In this document: piece by piece, positions 36,300-44,293 of the stretch
Position numbering within the stretch: the first letter of the stretch is position 1
How the letters are laid out: each line of letters opens with the position of its first letter
Assembly (NCBI GenBank): GCA_964445775.1
Contig: CAYUMH010000006.1
Location: 1-64,000, forward strand
Source of the DNA: Terrimonas sp964445775
GTDB taxonomy: Bacteria; Bacteroidota; Bacteroidia; Chitinophagales; Chitinophagaceae
Direction: 5' to 3'
Length of the DNA stretch: 64,000 nt
Program-made: the position numbers and the translations under genes
The notes under the pieces: model-generated
Databases searched by the model: none
Seen by the model: only the letters and a program-made list of their open reading frames with translations
What the model was told of the DNA's origin: nothing

Positions 36300-37592
36300 A
36301 TGAGAAACTTACCCATAGATTCAAAGTTGTTTACCCAGAACAGAAAAAGATTCAGTAGTAAAATGGAAAAAAATAGCATTGCTATTTTTTTAAGTAATGA
36401 TGAAGTGCCCAGTAATGGTGATGCTCTTTATAAATTTAAACAAAACAGTAACCTGTATTGGTTAAGCGGTGTAATCCAGGAAGATTCGATGGTAATACTG
36501 TTCCCCGATAATCCTGATCCGAAATACCGCGAGGTACTGGTATTGGTAAGGCCTAACGAGTTAAAAGAAAAATGGGATGGTAAACGGTTAAGAACAAATG
36601 AAGCAACTGCCATCAGTGGTATTACCACCATTGTATGGGCCGATGCTTTAGAAGGTTTGTTACAACCGTGGATACACCTGGCCGATAATATTTACCTGGA
36701 TAGTAATGAGAACGACAGGAAGGGTTCTTTGTTACAGACAAGGGATTACCGTTTTATACAGGAAATGAAAAGCCGTTATCCTTTACATAATTACCTGCGT
36801 GCTGCAAAAATTACCAAAGAATTACGTGCCATTAAAACGGCTGAAGAAGTAGCGGTACTGCAGCAGGCCATTGATATTACGGATAATACTTTCCGCCGTT
36901 TGTTACAATTTATTAAACCCGGCGTAATGGAGTATGAAATTGAAGCGGAGATCTATCATTCCTTCCTGATGCAACGCAGCAGCGGACCGGCTTACAGCAG
37001 TATATTAGCCAGTGGCGACAGGGCCAGGACCTTACATTATGTGTTCAATAACCAGGAGTGTAAGGACGGTGAACTGGTACTGATGGATTTTGGAGCGGAG
37101 TATGGTGGTTATTGTGCCGACCTTACCCGTACGGTACCTGTAAACGGCAGGTTTACCAAACGCCAGAAAGAAGTGTACAATGCCTGCCTGGCCATTCATA
37201 ATTATTGCAAAGGCATTTTAAAGCCGGGTATCAGCATAAATAATTATACCGATAAGGTAGGTGAGGAAGCAACCAAACAATTCATTAAAATTGGTTTGTT
37301 AACCAAGGCCGATGTGAAGAATGAAGATCCGGCTAACCGTGCTTACCGCAAATATTTATACCATGGTATATCGCACCACCTGGGTATAGATGTGCATGAC
37401 CTGGGTACTAAAACAGAACCCATTAAACCAGGTATGGTATTTACCATAGAGCCGGGTATTTATATTGAGGAAGAGCAAATGGGGGTACGTATTGAAAATA
37501 ATTTCTGGATCACCAAAACCGGTAATAAAGACCTGATGAAGAATATACCGATTACCGCCGAGGAGATTGAAACTTTAATGAAAAGAAAATAA
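36300..37592 (+). CDS. Xaa-Pro aminopeptidase (M24B, aminopeptidase P family)
   Basis: Removes the N-terminal residue from peptides with Pro in second position. The 430-residue protein has an N-terminal creatinase/prolidase-type domain (about 1-165) and the pita-bread catalytic domain with all five dinuclear metal ligands: D263 (MDFGAEYGG), D274 (ADLTRT), H359 (HGISHHLG), E384 (TIEPGIY) and E399 (RIEN). No signal peptide. It leads the run pssA-purS on the same strand (24 bases to pssA). Confidence 0.95.
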   Translation: MRNLPIDSKLFTQNRKRFSSKMEKNSIAIFLSNDEVPSNGDALYKFKQNSNLYWLSGVIQEDSMVILFPDNPDPKYREVLVLVRPNELKEKWDGKRLRTNEATAISGITTIVWADALEGLLQPWIHLADNIYLDSNENDRKGSLLQTRDYRFIQEMKSRYPLHNYLRAAKITKELRAIKTAEEVAVLQQAIDITDNTFRRLLQFIKPGVMEYEIEAEIYHSFLMQRSSGPAYSSILASGDRARTLHYVFNNQECKDGELVLMDFGAEYGGYCADLTRTVPVNGRFTKRQKEVYNACLAIHNYCKGILKPGISINNYTDKVGEEATKQFIKIGLLTKADVKNEDPANRAYRKYLYHGISHHLGIDVHDLGTKTEPIKPGMVFTIEPGIYIEEEQMGVRIENNFWITKTGNKDLMKNIPITAEEIETLMKRK

Positions 37593-37616
37593 AATATTTA
37601 ACCATCGCCACGCTAC

Positions 37617-38384
37617 ATGAAACAGGTCCCCAATTATTTTACGCTGCTTAATCTGGTATTTGGCTGTATAGCCATTATTGTTACCTTACAAAACGGGTTT
37701 ATTATTTATAGTGATCCGCAGAACGGGCAGCAGTTTTTAAGAATTCCTGAGAGTATAGCGCTGGCATCTGTATTTATAGGTTTGGCAGCCGTGGTCGATT
37801 TCCTGGATGGTTTCCTGGCCAGGTTGCTGCGTGCCGATTCGGAAATGGGTAAACAACTGGACTCGCTTGCCGATGTGGTAAGTTTTGGTGTAGCGCCCGG
37901 TATGATCATGTACCAGTTTTTAAGACTGGCAATTGCCGCTGAGCCGGATGGCCTGGATAGTTCGGTACTATGGTTGTTGCCGGCATTATTGTTACCGGTG
38001 GCGGCCGCCTGGCGTTTGGCCCGGTTTAATATTGATACCGATCAAAAATATTACTTTAAAGGGCTACCGGCGCCGGCCGGAGGCCTGCTGATCGCATCAC
38101 TGCCCCTGATCTACTGGCATGGTAATATAGATGCCGCGGTTACCCTGTTACAAAATAAATGGGTACTATATGCCATCATCCTGTTTACCACCGTTATTAC
38201 GGTGAGCACCCTGCCTCTGCTGAGCCTTAAGTTTAAAGACTTCTCTTTTAAAAATAATATTCCTAAAGTTGTTTTGCTGGCCGTTGCTGTGGCAGCCGGA
38301 ATATTCACCGGCTGGTTAGCAATTCCGCTTGTAATAATCGCCTACATACTCTTATCTTTGGCGTTCAAAAATAGTTTAGCATGA
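37617..38384 (+). CDS. pssA: CDP-diacylglycerol-serine O-phosphatidyltransferase
   Basis: Makes phosphatidylserine, the precursor of phosphatidylethanolamine. The 255-residue integral membrane protein carries the complete CDP-alcohol phosphotransferase motif DGx2ARx8Gx3Dx3D (DGFLARLLRADSEMGKQLD and following), and several hydrophobic helices after it. The N-terminal VPNYFTLLNLVFGCIAI is typical of PssA. Its last four bases overlap the start of purS (ATGA), so the two are translated together. Confidence 0.93.
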   Translation: MKQVPNYFTLLNLVFGCIAIIVTLQNGFIIYSDPQNGQQFLRIPESIALASVFIGLAAVVDFLDGFLARLLRADSEMGKQLDSLADVVSFGVAPGMIMYQFLRLAIAAEPDGLDSSVLWLLPALLLPVAAAWRLARFNIDTDQKYYFKGLPAPAGGLLIASLPLIYWHGNIDAAVTLLQNKWVLYAIILFTTVITVSTLPLLSLKFKDFSFKNNIPKVVLLAVAVAAGIFTGWLAIPLVIIAYILLSLAFKNSLA

Positions 38385-38626
38385 CATATTCGGTGGAAGT
38401 TAAAGTAATGCCCCTTAAAGAATTATTAGATCCTCAGGGTAAAGCCGTAATTGGCGGTTTAAAAAACCTGGGCTTACAAAGTGTTGAAGATGTACGTATT
38501 GGAAGAAACATTACGTTACAGATCGATGCCGCTTCTCCCGAAGAAGCCAAAGCTATTGCCGAAGAAGCCAGCAAAAAATTACTGGCCAATCCGGTAATGG
38601 AGTATTTTGAAGCAACAGTAATATAA
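38381..38626 (+). CDS. purS: Phosphoribosylformylglycinamidine synthase subunit PurS
   Basis: An 81-residue small subunit that joins PurQ and PurL in the three-part FGAM synthase of purine synthesis. VEVKVMPLKELLDPQGKAV and the later LGLQSVEDVRIG match the family along its whole length. It overlaps pssA by four bases. purQ and purL are not in the window; in Bacteroidota a large PurL is common and PurS is sometimes separate, so its partner must lie elsewhere. The call rests on whole-length similarity; residue-level function is not visible. Confidence 0.88.
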   Translation: MTYSVEVKVMPLKELLDPQGKAVIGGLKNLGLQSVEDVRIGRNITLQIDAASPEEAKAIAEEASKKLLANPVMEYFEATVI

Positions 38627-38956
38627 TTGAACAGATAAATAACCGGGGTACTAAGCAATAAAACTGCCTGGTTCTCCGGTTTATTTTTTCAGGGTACCGG
38701 CTGCATTCCTGCTGGTAAGCCCAGTTCCTGATGGAGCTTTGAATGCTGGTCAGGATTATTGTTTTTTGTTACCAACGTCCCACCCTTGATTGGACTTTTG
38801 TTGTGTCACTCACTTGTACTGTTACAGCGCTATTGAGCAGTGTGCCATACCAAAGGGGTAGTTGTAAAGCAGGTAATATCAGGAAGACACCATATTAAAT
38901 GGTAGGTACTGTTAACAAATAACTATTAACGAATAACCCGTTAACCAATAATACGC
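38627..38956 (+). other. Intergenic stretch between purS and rsmI
   Basis: No coding region. A weak hairpin with a large loop (AACCGG... CCGGTTTATTTTTT, 38641-38687) may terminate purS. The dispersed repeat (38800-38840) and three direct copies of TTAACnAATAA (38912, 38926, 38941) follow. Confidence 0.55.
38800..38840 (+). repeat. Dispersed intergenic repeat, copy 2
   Basis: GTTGTGTCACTCACTTGTAC and the following bases align with 6674-6713 (about three of four positions identical, one gap). Confidence 0.5.
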
Positions 38957-39655
38957 GTGTTGGAAACAAATCATCAATCATCTCAGGGACGTTTATACCT
39001 GGTACCCACGCCTATCGGGAACCTGAAGGACCTTACCTTCCGTGCCCTGGAAATATTGCAACAGGTTGATCTTGTATTGGCCGAAGATACCCGCACCAGT
39101 TCGCACCTGTTAAAACATTACCAGGTTAATAAGCCTATCACTCCTTATCACCAGCATAACGAACATAAAGTATTACAGCACCTGGTAAGCCAGCTGGCAG
39201 AAGGAAAAACCATGGCCATGGTTACCGATGCCGGCACACCCGGTATTTCGGATCCTGCTTTTTTGCTGGTAAGGGAATGTGTAAAAGCTGGTATTGCTGT
39301 TGAATGTTTACCCGGCGCCACGGCTTTTGTACCGGCCCTGGTGAACAGTGGCATACCCACCAACCGGTTTGTGTTTGAAGGATTTATTCCCGTTAAAAAA
39401 GGGCGCCAGACCTTATTAAAACAATTACAGGCCGAAGAAAGAACGATGATCTTTTACGAATCGCCGATGCGCCTGGTAAAAACCCTGCTTGATTTTATTG
39501 AATACTTTGGTGCCGAACGCAGGGTAAGTGTAAGCCGCGAGCTCACTAAAATGTTCGAAGAGAACAAACGCGGCACTTTACAGGAAGTACATGACTATTT
39601 TGCTGCCAAAACGGTAAAAGGCGAAATAGTGATTGTTTTGGAAGGGGTAGTGTGA
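38957..39655 (+). CDS. rsmI: 16S rRNA 2'-O-ribose C1402 methyltransferase
   Basis: Methylates C1402 of 16S rRNA using SAM. The 232-residue protein has the tetrapyrrole-methylase fold: LYLVPTPIGNLKDLTFRALE, DLVLAEDTRTS, VTDAGTPGISDPAFLLV and the PGATAFVPALV loop. The start is not ATG: a TAA lies just upstream (38942-38944) and the frame begins GTG-TTG (38957, 38960), about ten residues before the conserved LYLVPTPIG; one of these is used. No ATG fits. Confidence 0.93.
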   Translation: MLETNHQSSQGRLYLVPTPIGNLKDLTFRALEILQQVDLVLAEDTRTSSHLLKHYQVNKPITPYHQHNEHKVLQHLVSQLAEGKTMAMVTDAGTPGISDPAFLLVRECVKAGIAVECLPGATAFVPALVNSGIPTNRFVFEGFIPVKKGRQTLLKQLQAEERTMIFYESPMRLVKTLLDFIEYFGAERRVSVSRELTKMFEENKRGTLQEVHDYFAAKTVKGEIVIVLEGVV

Positions 39656-39689
39656 TCATCCGTTTTACATCGGGTATAAAAGATTTTTT

Positions 39690-39719
39690 AATAGCGGCCA
39701 GCTTAAGCTGGCCGCTATT
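39690..39719. other. Perfect 30-bp palindrome next to the RAYT
   Basis: 15-base arm AATAGCGGCCAGCTT followed immediately by its complement, with no spacer. Not followed by a T run in either direction (it is preceded by TTTTTT), so a simple terminator role is doubtful. It may be part of the neighbouring REP/RAYT arrangement or a cruciform-type site. Confidence 0.6.
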
Positions 39720-39760
39720 GTTATAAGATATATCGGCTTTAGCCCAATTAGCAGGCTATA

Positions 39761-40183
39761 TCAGAAGTTAAATTTTTTTATTAGCTCATCATATTCCTGC
39801 TGAAAGGTTTTTTGTGTGTGGTGTATTTCCTGGTTAACAATATAATGCCTTACTTTATCTACTATTGATTCCGAAACGGAAATGGCATAGTACTCATCCT
39901 GCCATTCAAATTTTTGCCCGGTAAGTTTATTTTTATTGATCCAGTAAGAGGATTCTCCTTTTATAAGTTGCATGATTGTTCTTATATTTTGTTCGGTGCC
40001 CAGTGAAACCAAACAATGACAATGGTCTGCATACCCGTTAATCGTATCTATAAAAATCCCTTTAAGTCTTGCATTTTCGCGCATATGTTTCCAGGTATTC
40101 ATTCTGAGTTCCGGGGTATTTAAAAAGGGAACCCTGTTTTTGGTACTCCATACAAAATGGATATAGACTTTTATAAATGGCAT
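39761..40183 (-). CDS. REP-associated tyrosine transposase (Y1/IS200-type, RAYT)
   Basis: A 140-residue HUH-family single-strand transposase. The HUH metal motif is H54-C-H56 (DHCHCLVSL), and the catalytic Tyr is expected at Y114 in VRHYIVNQEIHH with Q118 as the companion residue. It cuts and rejoins single-stranded DNA at hairpins. Full length with no stops, so it looks intact. It is bracketed by inverted REP-like repeats at 39735 and 40268, which makes a RAYT that recognises these REPs more likely than a standard IS200 element. Confidence 0.9.
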   Translation of the reverse strand: MPFIKVYIHFVWSTKNRVPFLNTPELRMNTWKHMRENARLKGIFIDTINGYADHCHCLVSLGTEQNIRTIMQLIKGESSYWINKNKLTGQKFEWQDEYYAISVSESIVDKVRHYIVNQEIHHTQKTFQQEYDELIKKFNF

Positions 40184-40267
40184 GACAGGTTAGTTTTAAA
40201 ATGCGACTGGTGTTAGTGGTTTAAAGTTAAAAAACGGTTTGGAATTGCGGCCGGTTTGTTGAAGGTA

Positions 40268-40320
40268 TAATTAGGCTAAAGCCAATTTCGAAGCGCTCGC
40301 TTCTCCGGCTAAAGCCGGAG
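40268..40320. repeat. REP-like hairpins downstream of the RAYT (right side)
   Basis: TAATTAGGCTAAAGCC (40268-40283) followed by CTCCGGCT-AA-AGCCGGAG (40303-40320), sharing the GGCTAAAGCC core with the left copy at 39735. Confidence 0.75.
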
Positions 40321-40658
40321 GTAATAGCTATTATTTATAATATAAGGCCCGCTTTTATAAACATAAAAAACAGGCTTTCCGGCAGGCATTGTATTTTCTT
40401 TACAGGTGATAATCGTTCTCTTACAAACACATATCAGGAGTAACAGCCTTTTGCTGGTAACTGATATGCTACTATTTAAGGGCTACCTGGTTTTGTGTAA
40501 ATACCCCGCAAAAAACAGAAAGAATAAGGCCGGGTGAAGAACCATTGGGGTCGGAGTTTTCGTTGCTAACAACCCCTTTAATGAAGTTTTGCTACCTAAA
40601 GCATTGGGATAATTACCCTGTTCAACGTATTAACATAATTTGTGGGCATATAGAGACT
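40321..40658 (+). other. Intergenic stretch before the M1 peptidase gene
   Basis: No gene is supported over about 340 bases. It includes AT-rich segments and a possible -33 TTTG at 40639-40642 for the downstream promoter; nothing else stands out. Confidence 0.5.
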
Positions 40659-40666
40659 TAATTTTG
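40659..40666 (+). promoter_or_regulatory. -7 box for the M1 peptidase gene
   Basis: TAATTTTG is an exact TAnnTTTG match 34 bases before the ATG. A TTTG 16 bases upstream is slightly too near for an ideal -33 element. Confidence 0.4.
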
Positions 40667-40700
40667 TATTTTCGGATTTTGTATAGTTAAAACAAGGCAT

Positions 40701-42542
40701 ATGATAAAAGCAATGGGCGTATTGGTATTTACCGCGCTATGTGGTGTTGCTGTTGCACAGCCCGACCGGTGGCAGCAGAAAGTAAAATACACCATGGATA
40801 TTGATGTAAATGTAGAAACGAACCGTTTTACAGGAAAGCAAAAACTGGAGTACTGGAACAATTCACCGGATACCCTGAAAAGAGTGTTTTATCATTTGTA
40901 CTGGAATGCATTTCAGCCCGGCAGTATGATGGATAACAGGAGCCGCCGGCAGGGAACAATTGCGGTAGGCCGTGGTGTTGACTGGGATGCCCGTGTGAAG
41001 GACAGGATAGCGAACCTGAAACCGGATGAAATAGGCTACCAGAAAATTATTTCTTTAACCATGAACGGGGTGGCACAGCAATATGAAATGCATGAAACCA
41101 TACTGGAGGTTACCTTAAGCAAGCCAATACCACCTAAAAGTAAAGTGGTTTTTGATATGAACTTTGAGGCACAGGTGCCCTTACAGATACGTCGCAGCGG
41201 AAGAGATAATCCCGGCACAGGTGTACGTTATTCCATGAGCCAGTGGTATCCAAAAATGAGTGAGTATGACTATGACGGCTGGCACCCCAATCCATATGTT
41301 GGCAGGGAGTTTTATGGTGTATGGGGCGATTTTGATGTGAATATCACCATTGATAAAAATTATATACTGGGCGGAACCGGTTATTTACAGAATGCCGCAC
41401 AGATAGGGTATGGTTATGAAAAAGAAGGAACCAAAGTGGCACAACCTGCCGGTAAAAAGCTGACCTGGAAATTCAATGCGCCCAATGTACATGATTTTAT
41501 GTGGGCGGCAGATCCTGATTTTAAACACCTGACCCGTAAGGTTGGCGATGATGTTACCTTGCATTTATTATACCGTCCGCAAACCGGTAACCCGGCCACC
41601 TGGGAAAAGATATTGGATGATGCAGAGAAAGTATATCCTTTTATTACCAAAACTTTTGGCGCTTACAGTTATAAACAATATTCGTTCATACATGGTGGTG
41701 ATGGTGGTATGGAGTACCCCATGGCTACTTTGCTGGCCAGTCCCGGAGCCTGGTTACACGAATGGATGCACAACTGGTACCAGGGCGTACTGGCTACGGA
41801 TGAAGCACAATATCCCTGGATGGATGAAGGCTTTACCAGTTATGCCGATACAAGGGCTGCCGCTTTTTTAAGCGGTAAAACCGGCTTTATTTACAAAAGC
41901 GATTATGACGGGTATTTCAGTTTGGCAAAAGGCGGTCTGGAAGAACCCCTGATGACGCACGCCGATCATTATAATACCAACAGGGCTTATTCAAGCGCAT
42001 CCTACTCTAAAGGCGCTGTGTTTTTGGAGCAACTGGGTTATATAGTAGGGGCCGATGTGCGGGATAAGATATTGCTTGCCTATTACAATACCTGGAAGTT
42101 TAAACACCCCAATGTAAATGACTTTATCCGTTTAAGCGAAGTGCAAAGCGGTATTGAGCTGGACTGGTATAAAGATTATTGGGTGAACAGTACTAAAAAG
42201 ATCGATTATGCATTTGACAGTTTATGGGAAGAGGGTGGCAAGACCAATATACGCCTGCGTCGTGACGGGTTAATGCCCATGCCCATTGATGTGGAAGTGA
42301 CATATGCCGACGGAGCCAAAGAGTTGCATTATATTCCGCTGGACCTGATGTATGGTCAGAAACCTAATGAGGATGCAGCAATAAAACGTAAAGTATACCC
42401 TGCCTGGAAATGGACAAACGGGACCTATACCATTCAGTTGGACAGACGGTTAATTGATATTGCCGTTGCCGAAATTGACCCGTCACAGCGACTGGCAGAT
42501 ATAGAAAGAAAGAATAATAAGCTGGAATTAAAACGTCCTTAA
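40701..42542 (+). CDS. M1 family metallopeptidase, exported
   Basis: A 613-residue zinc aminopeptidase-like protein with a short signal sequence (IKAMGVLVFTALCGVAVAQ). The zinc site is HEWMH (H353, E354, H357) followed 18 residues later by E376 (WMDEGF), exactly the M1 HExxH-x18-E pattern. A GGMEYPM segment just upstream corresponds to the exopeptidase GxMEN motif. It probably cleaves peptides in the periplasm or at the surface; the substrate is unknown. Monocistronic. Confidence 0.93.
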   Translation: MIKAMGVLVFTALCGVAVAQPDRWQQKVKYTMDIDVNVETNRFTGKQKLEYWNNSPDTLKRVFYHLYWNAFQPGSMMDNRSRRQGTIAVGRGVDWDARVKDRIANLKPDEIGYQKIISLTMNGVAQQYEMHETILEVTLSKPIPPKSKVVFDMNFEAQVPLQIRRSGRDNPGTGVRYSMSQWYPKMSEYDYDGWHPNPYVGREFYGVWGDFDVNITIDKNYILGGTGYLQNAAQIGYGYEKEGTKVAQPAGKKLTWKFNAPNVHDFMWAADPDFKHLTRKVGDDVTLHLLYRPQTGNPATWEKILDDAEKVYPFITKTFGAYSYKQYSFIHGGDGGMEYPMATLLASPGAWLHEWMHNWYQGVLATDEAQYPWMDEGFTSYADTRAAAFLSGKTGFIYKSDYDGYFSLAKGGLEEPLMTHADHYNTNRAYSSASYSKGAVFLEQLGYIVGADVRDKILLAYYNTWKFKHPNVNDFIRLSEVQSGIELDWYKDYWVNSTKKIDYAFDSLWEEGGKTNIRLRRDGLMPMPIDVEVTYADGAKELHYIPLDLMYGQKPNEDAAIKRKVYPAWKWTNGTYTIQLDRRLIDIAVAEIDPSQRLADIERKNNKLELKRP

Positions 42543-42568
42543 GTTATCAGCAATAACAGCTATAATGG

Positions 42569-42596
42569 CAAAAGGCTACCGGAGGGTAGCCTTTTG
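42569..42596 (+). terminator. M1 peptidase terminator
   Basis: Perfect 12-bp stem (CAAAAGGCTACC with GGTAGCCTTTTG) and 4-base loop, 26 bases after the stop codon. Confidence 0.8.
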
Positions 42597-42724
42597 TGGT
42601 ATTTGATTAGAACCCCTATAATAAATGGATAAAGTGCATGCTGTGATTAATGGTTAACTGCTAAATAACTTTGGATAGGGGCTGAAACAACACTGCTAAA
42701 GTAGGTTGGTTTTGCTTTACTGGC

Positions 42725-42744
42725 AATACCACAAAAGTGGTATT
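42725..42744. promoter_or_regulatory. Palindrome AATACCAC-AAAA-GTGGTATT downstream of the response regulator gene
   Basis: Perfect 8-bp arms with a 4-base spacer, 88 bases after the response regulator stop. The same TACCAC/GTGGTA core recurs 34 bases upstream of that gene (43512-43526). It is followed by T residues, so on the plus strand it could also act as a weak terminator. Confidence 0.45.
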
Positions 42745-42831
42745 TTTAAGTTCAAAAGCGATCTGTTGTGTGAATAATGGTTATTTAAGATGCCTCTGGT
42801 TGATAAATGTTAACTAAACTGGACATTTTAC

Positions 42832-43476
42832 TTAACGACCGTAATATTTATTAACTGCTTCCACCCGGTTGTTTACGTGCAGCTTTTCGTAAATATGGTA
42901 TACGTGTTTGCGCACTGTTTCGGGGCTTAAAAAAATGGATGAGGCGATTTCCTTATAGCTTAACCCCTTTGAAAGCCATTCCAGTATTTCTTTTTCCCGA
43001 ACCGTTAGTTTATTAATTTCCTGCTCGGTTTCCGTATTTACGGGTGGCTGGTTTTGAAATGCGGCTACTACTTTACGGGCTATCTGGCTGCTCATGGGTG
43101 CACCGCCTTCATACAATTCTTTAATGGCGTTTAGTAGTAAAAAAGGGCTTGTTTTTTTTAGGATATAACCGCTGGCGCCGGCACTTAAAGCTTCGAAGAT
43201 CTTTTCATCCTCCTCGTATACCGTACACATCATAAAATTGGTATTGGCCAGCAATGGTTTTAATACCCGCACACAATCAATACCACTTTCTGTACTACCC
43301 AGGTTAATATCCATTAAAACCACATCGGGGCGTAGGGTAGGAATTTCTGTTACCGCTTCTTCGGCAGTAGCCAAAGTACCAATGCAAACATAACCGTCAG
43401 ACATTTCAATAATATCTTTTAAGGTGTTCCTTAATTGACTATTATCATCTACTATACATACCTTAATATCGCTCAT
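42832..43476 (-). CDS. NarL/FixJ-family response regulator
   Basis: A 214-residue regulator with an N-terminal receiver domain (acidic pair D10/D11, phosphoacceptor D56 in VVLMDINLG, Lys in GYILKK) and a C-terminal LuxR-type helix-turn-helix (about 150-214, LTVREKEILEWLSKGLSYKEIA...SPETVRKHVYHIYEKL). Phosphorylation should control DNA binding. No histidine kinase lies beside it. The palindrome TACCAC-AAA-GTGGTA lies 34 bases upstream and its twin is beyond the stop, so autoregulation is possible. It follows rsmG on the same strand. Confidence 0.93.
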   Translation of the reverse strand: MSDIKVCIVDDNSQLRNTLKDIIEMSDGYVCIGTLATAEEAVTEIPTLRPDVVLMDINLGSTESGIDCVRVLKPLLANTNFMMCTVYEEDEKIFEALSAGASGYILKKTSPFLLLNAIKELYEGGAPMSSQIARKVVAAFQNQPPVNTETEQEINKLTVREKEILEWLSKGLSYKEIASSIFLSPETVRKHVYHIYEKLHVNNRVEAVNKYYGR

Positions 43477-43511
43477 ACTGCAAAGTTCTTGTTTTGCGGA
43501 TTTACGAACAA

Positions 43512-43526
43512 TACCACAAAGTGGTA
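43512..43526. promoter_or_regulatory. Palindrome TACCAC-AAA-GTGGTA upstream of the response regulator gene
   Basis: Six-base arms around AAA, 35-50 bases before the start codon. Shares its core with 42725-42744, which suggests a binding site for the regulator or another dimeric protein. Confidence 0.5.
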
Positions 43527-43555
43527 GTTATTTAATATGTTTTGTGGGTAAAATC

Positions 43556-44185
43556 TTAACGGGTAACGTAAATAATATACTTTTCTTTAAAGTAATCTTC
43601 TGAGTATAAGCCTGTTATGTCTATTACTTTGGGTTTGGTGCCGCTTTCCTGTATTTCCAGGTTCAAATCGCCCCCTTTCAGGCAAATTAAACCCGGTGCA
43701 TGGTTAAGTGTCTGGGCGGGTTGGGTAACAATTAAAGGCCGGCACCATTGCCACAGGTCTTTTAAAGGGGCAACTGCCCGCGAAACAACATAATCAAATT
43801 TCCTGTTTTTAATATCCTCTACACGGGTATGCTGGGTAGTTACATTGGTCAGGCCAAGTTCATCGGCAATGGCCTGTACTACTTTTAGCTTTTTGGCAAT
43901 ACTATCTACCAGGTGAAAATGTACTTCCGGGAAAAAAATAGCCAGGGGTATACCCGGAAAACCACCGCCTGTACCAAGGTCCAGGATCTTGGCGCCATCG
44001 TTAAATTCAAAAATTGCGGCAATACTTAAAGAGTGTAATACATGTTTTTCATACAGGCTGTCAATGTCCTTCCTGGAAATAACATTTATTTTTTCGTTCC
44101 AGTCGGTATATAAAACCTGTAATTGCTGCAGTTGCTGCAACTGTTTTTGGGTAAACTCTGTAAAGTATTTGGTAACAATTTCCAT
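43556..44185 (-). CDS. rsmG: 16S rRNA (guanine-527-N7)-methyltransferase
   Basis: Methylates G527 of 16S rRNA with SAM. The 209-residue protein has the class I SAM-fold: DWNEKINVISRKD (a family hallmark), the SAM loop ILDLGTGGGFPGIPLAI, and DYVVSRAVAPL. The C-terminal KGGDLNLEI is also typical. A TAAATTCG word ends four bases before the ATG (44190-44197), suggesting a leaderless start. The response regulator follows 79 bases downstream. Confidence 0.95.
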   Translation of the reverse strand: MEIVTKYFTEFTQKQLQQLQQLQVLYTDWNEKINVISRKDIDSLYEKHVLHSLSIAAIFEFNDGAKILDLGTGGGFPGIPLAIFFPEVHFHLVDSIAKKLKVVQAIADELGLTNVTTQHTRVEDIKNRKFDYVVSRAVAPLKDLWQWCRPLIVTQPAQTLNHAPGLICLKGGDLNLEIQESGTKPKVIDITGLYSEDYFKEKYIIYVTR

Positions 44186-44293
44186 GCAGCGAATTTAGTT
44201 AATAGTTGATGGTTAATCGTTCATGGTTAGTAATTATCCAATCAATATTATTCAGGGTTGAACTTTTGAACCTTACACTTCTTGAACTTTGAT

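Larger units (their letters stand above)
39735..40320 (-). mobile_element. RAYT unit: Y1 transposase gene flanked by REP-like repeats
   Basis: The transposase gene lies between inverted copies of one word. Left: GGCTTTAGCCCAATTA (39735-39750). Right, minus-strand reading: GGCTTTAGCCTAATTA (40268-40283), identical at 15 of 16 positions. A further palindrome with the same GGCTAAAGCC core is at 40303-40320. This is the arrangement of REP-associated tyrosine transposases (IS200/IS605-like). Confidence 0.8.

Noticed and set aside
39761..40183. Full IS200/IS605 element with tnpB
   Set aside because: No tnpB is present, and the flanks are REP-type inverted repeats, so RAYT fits better.
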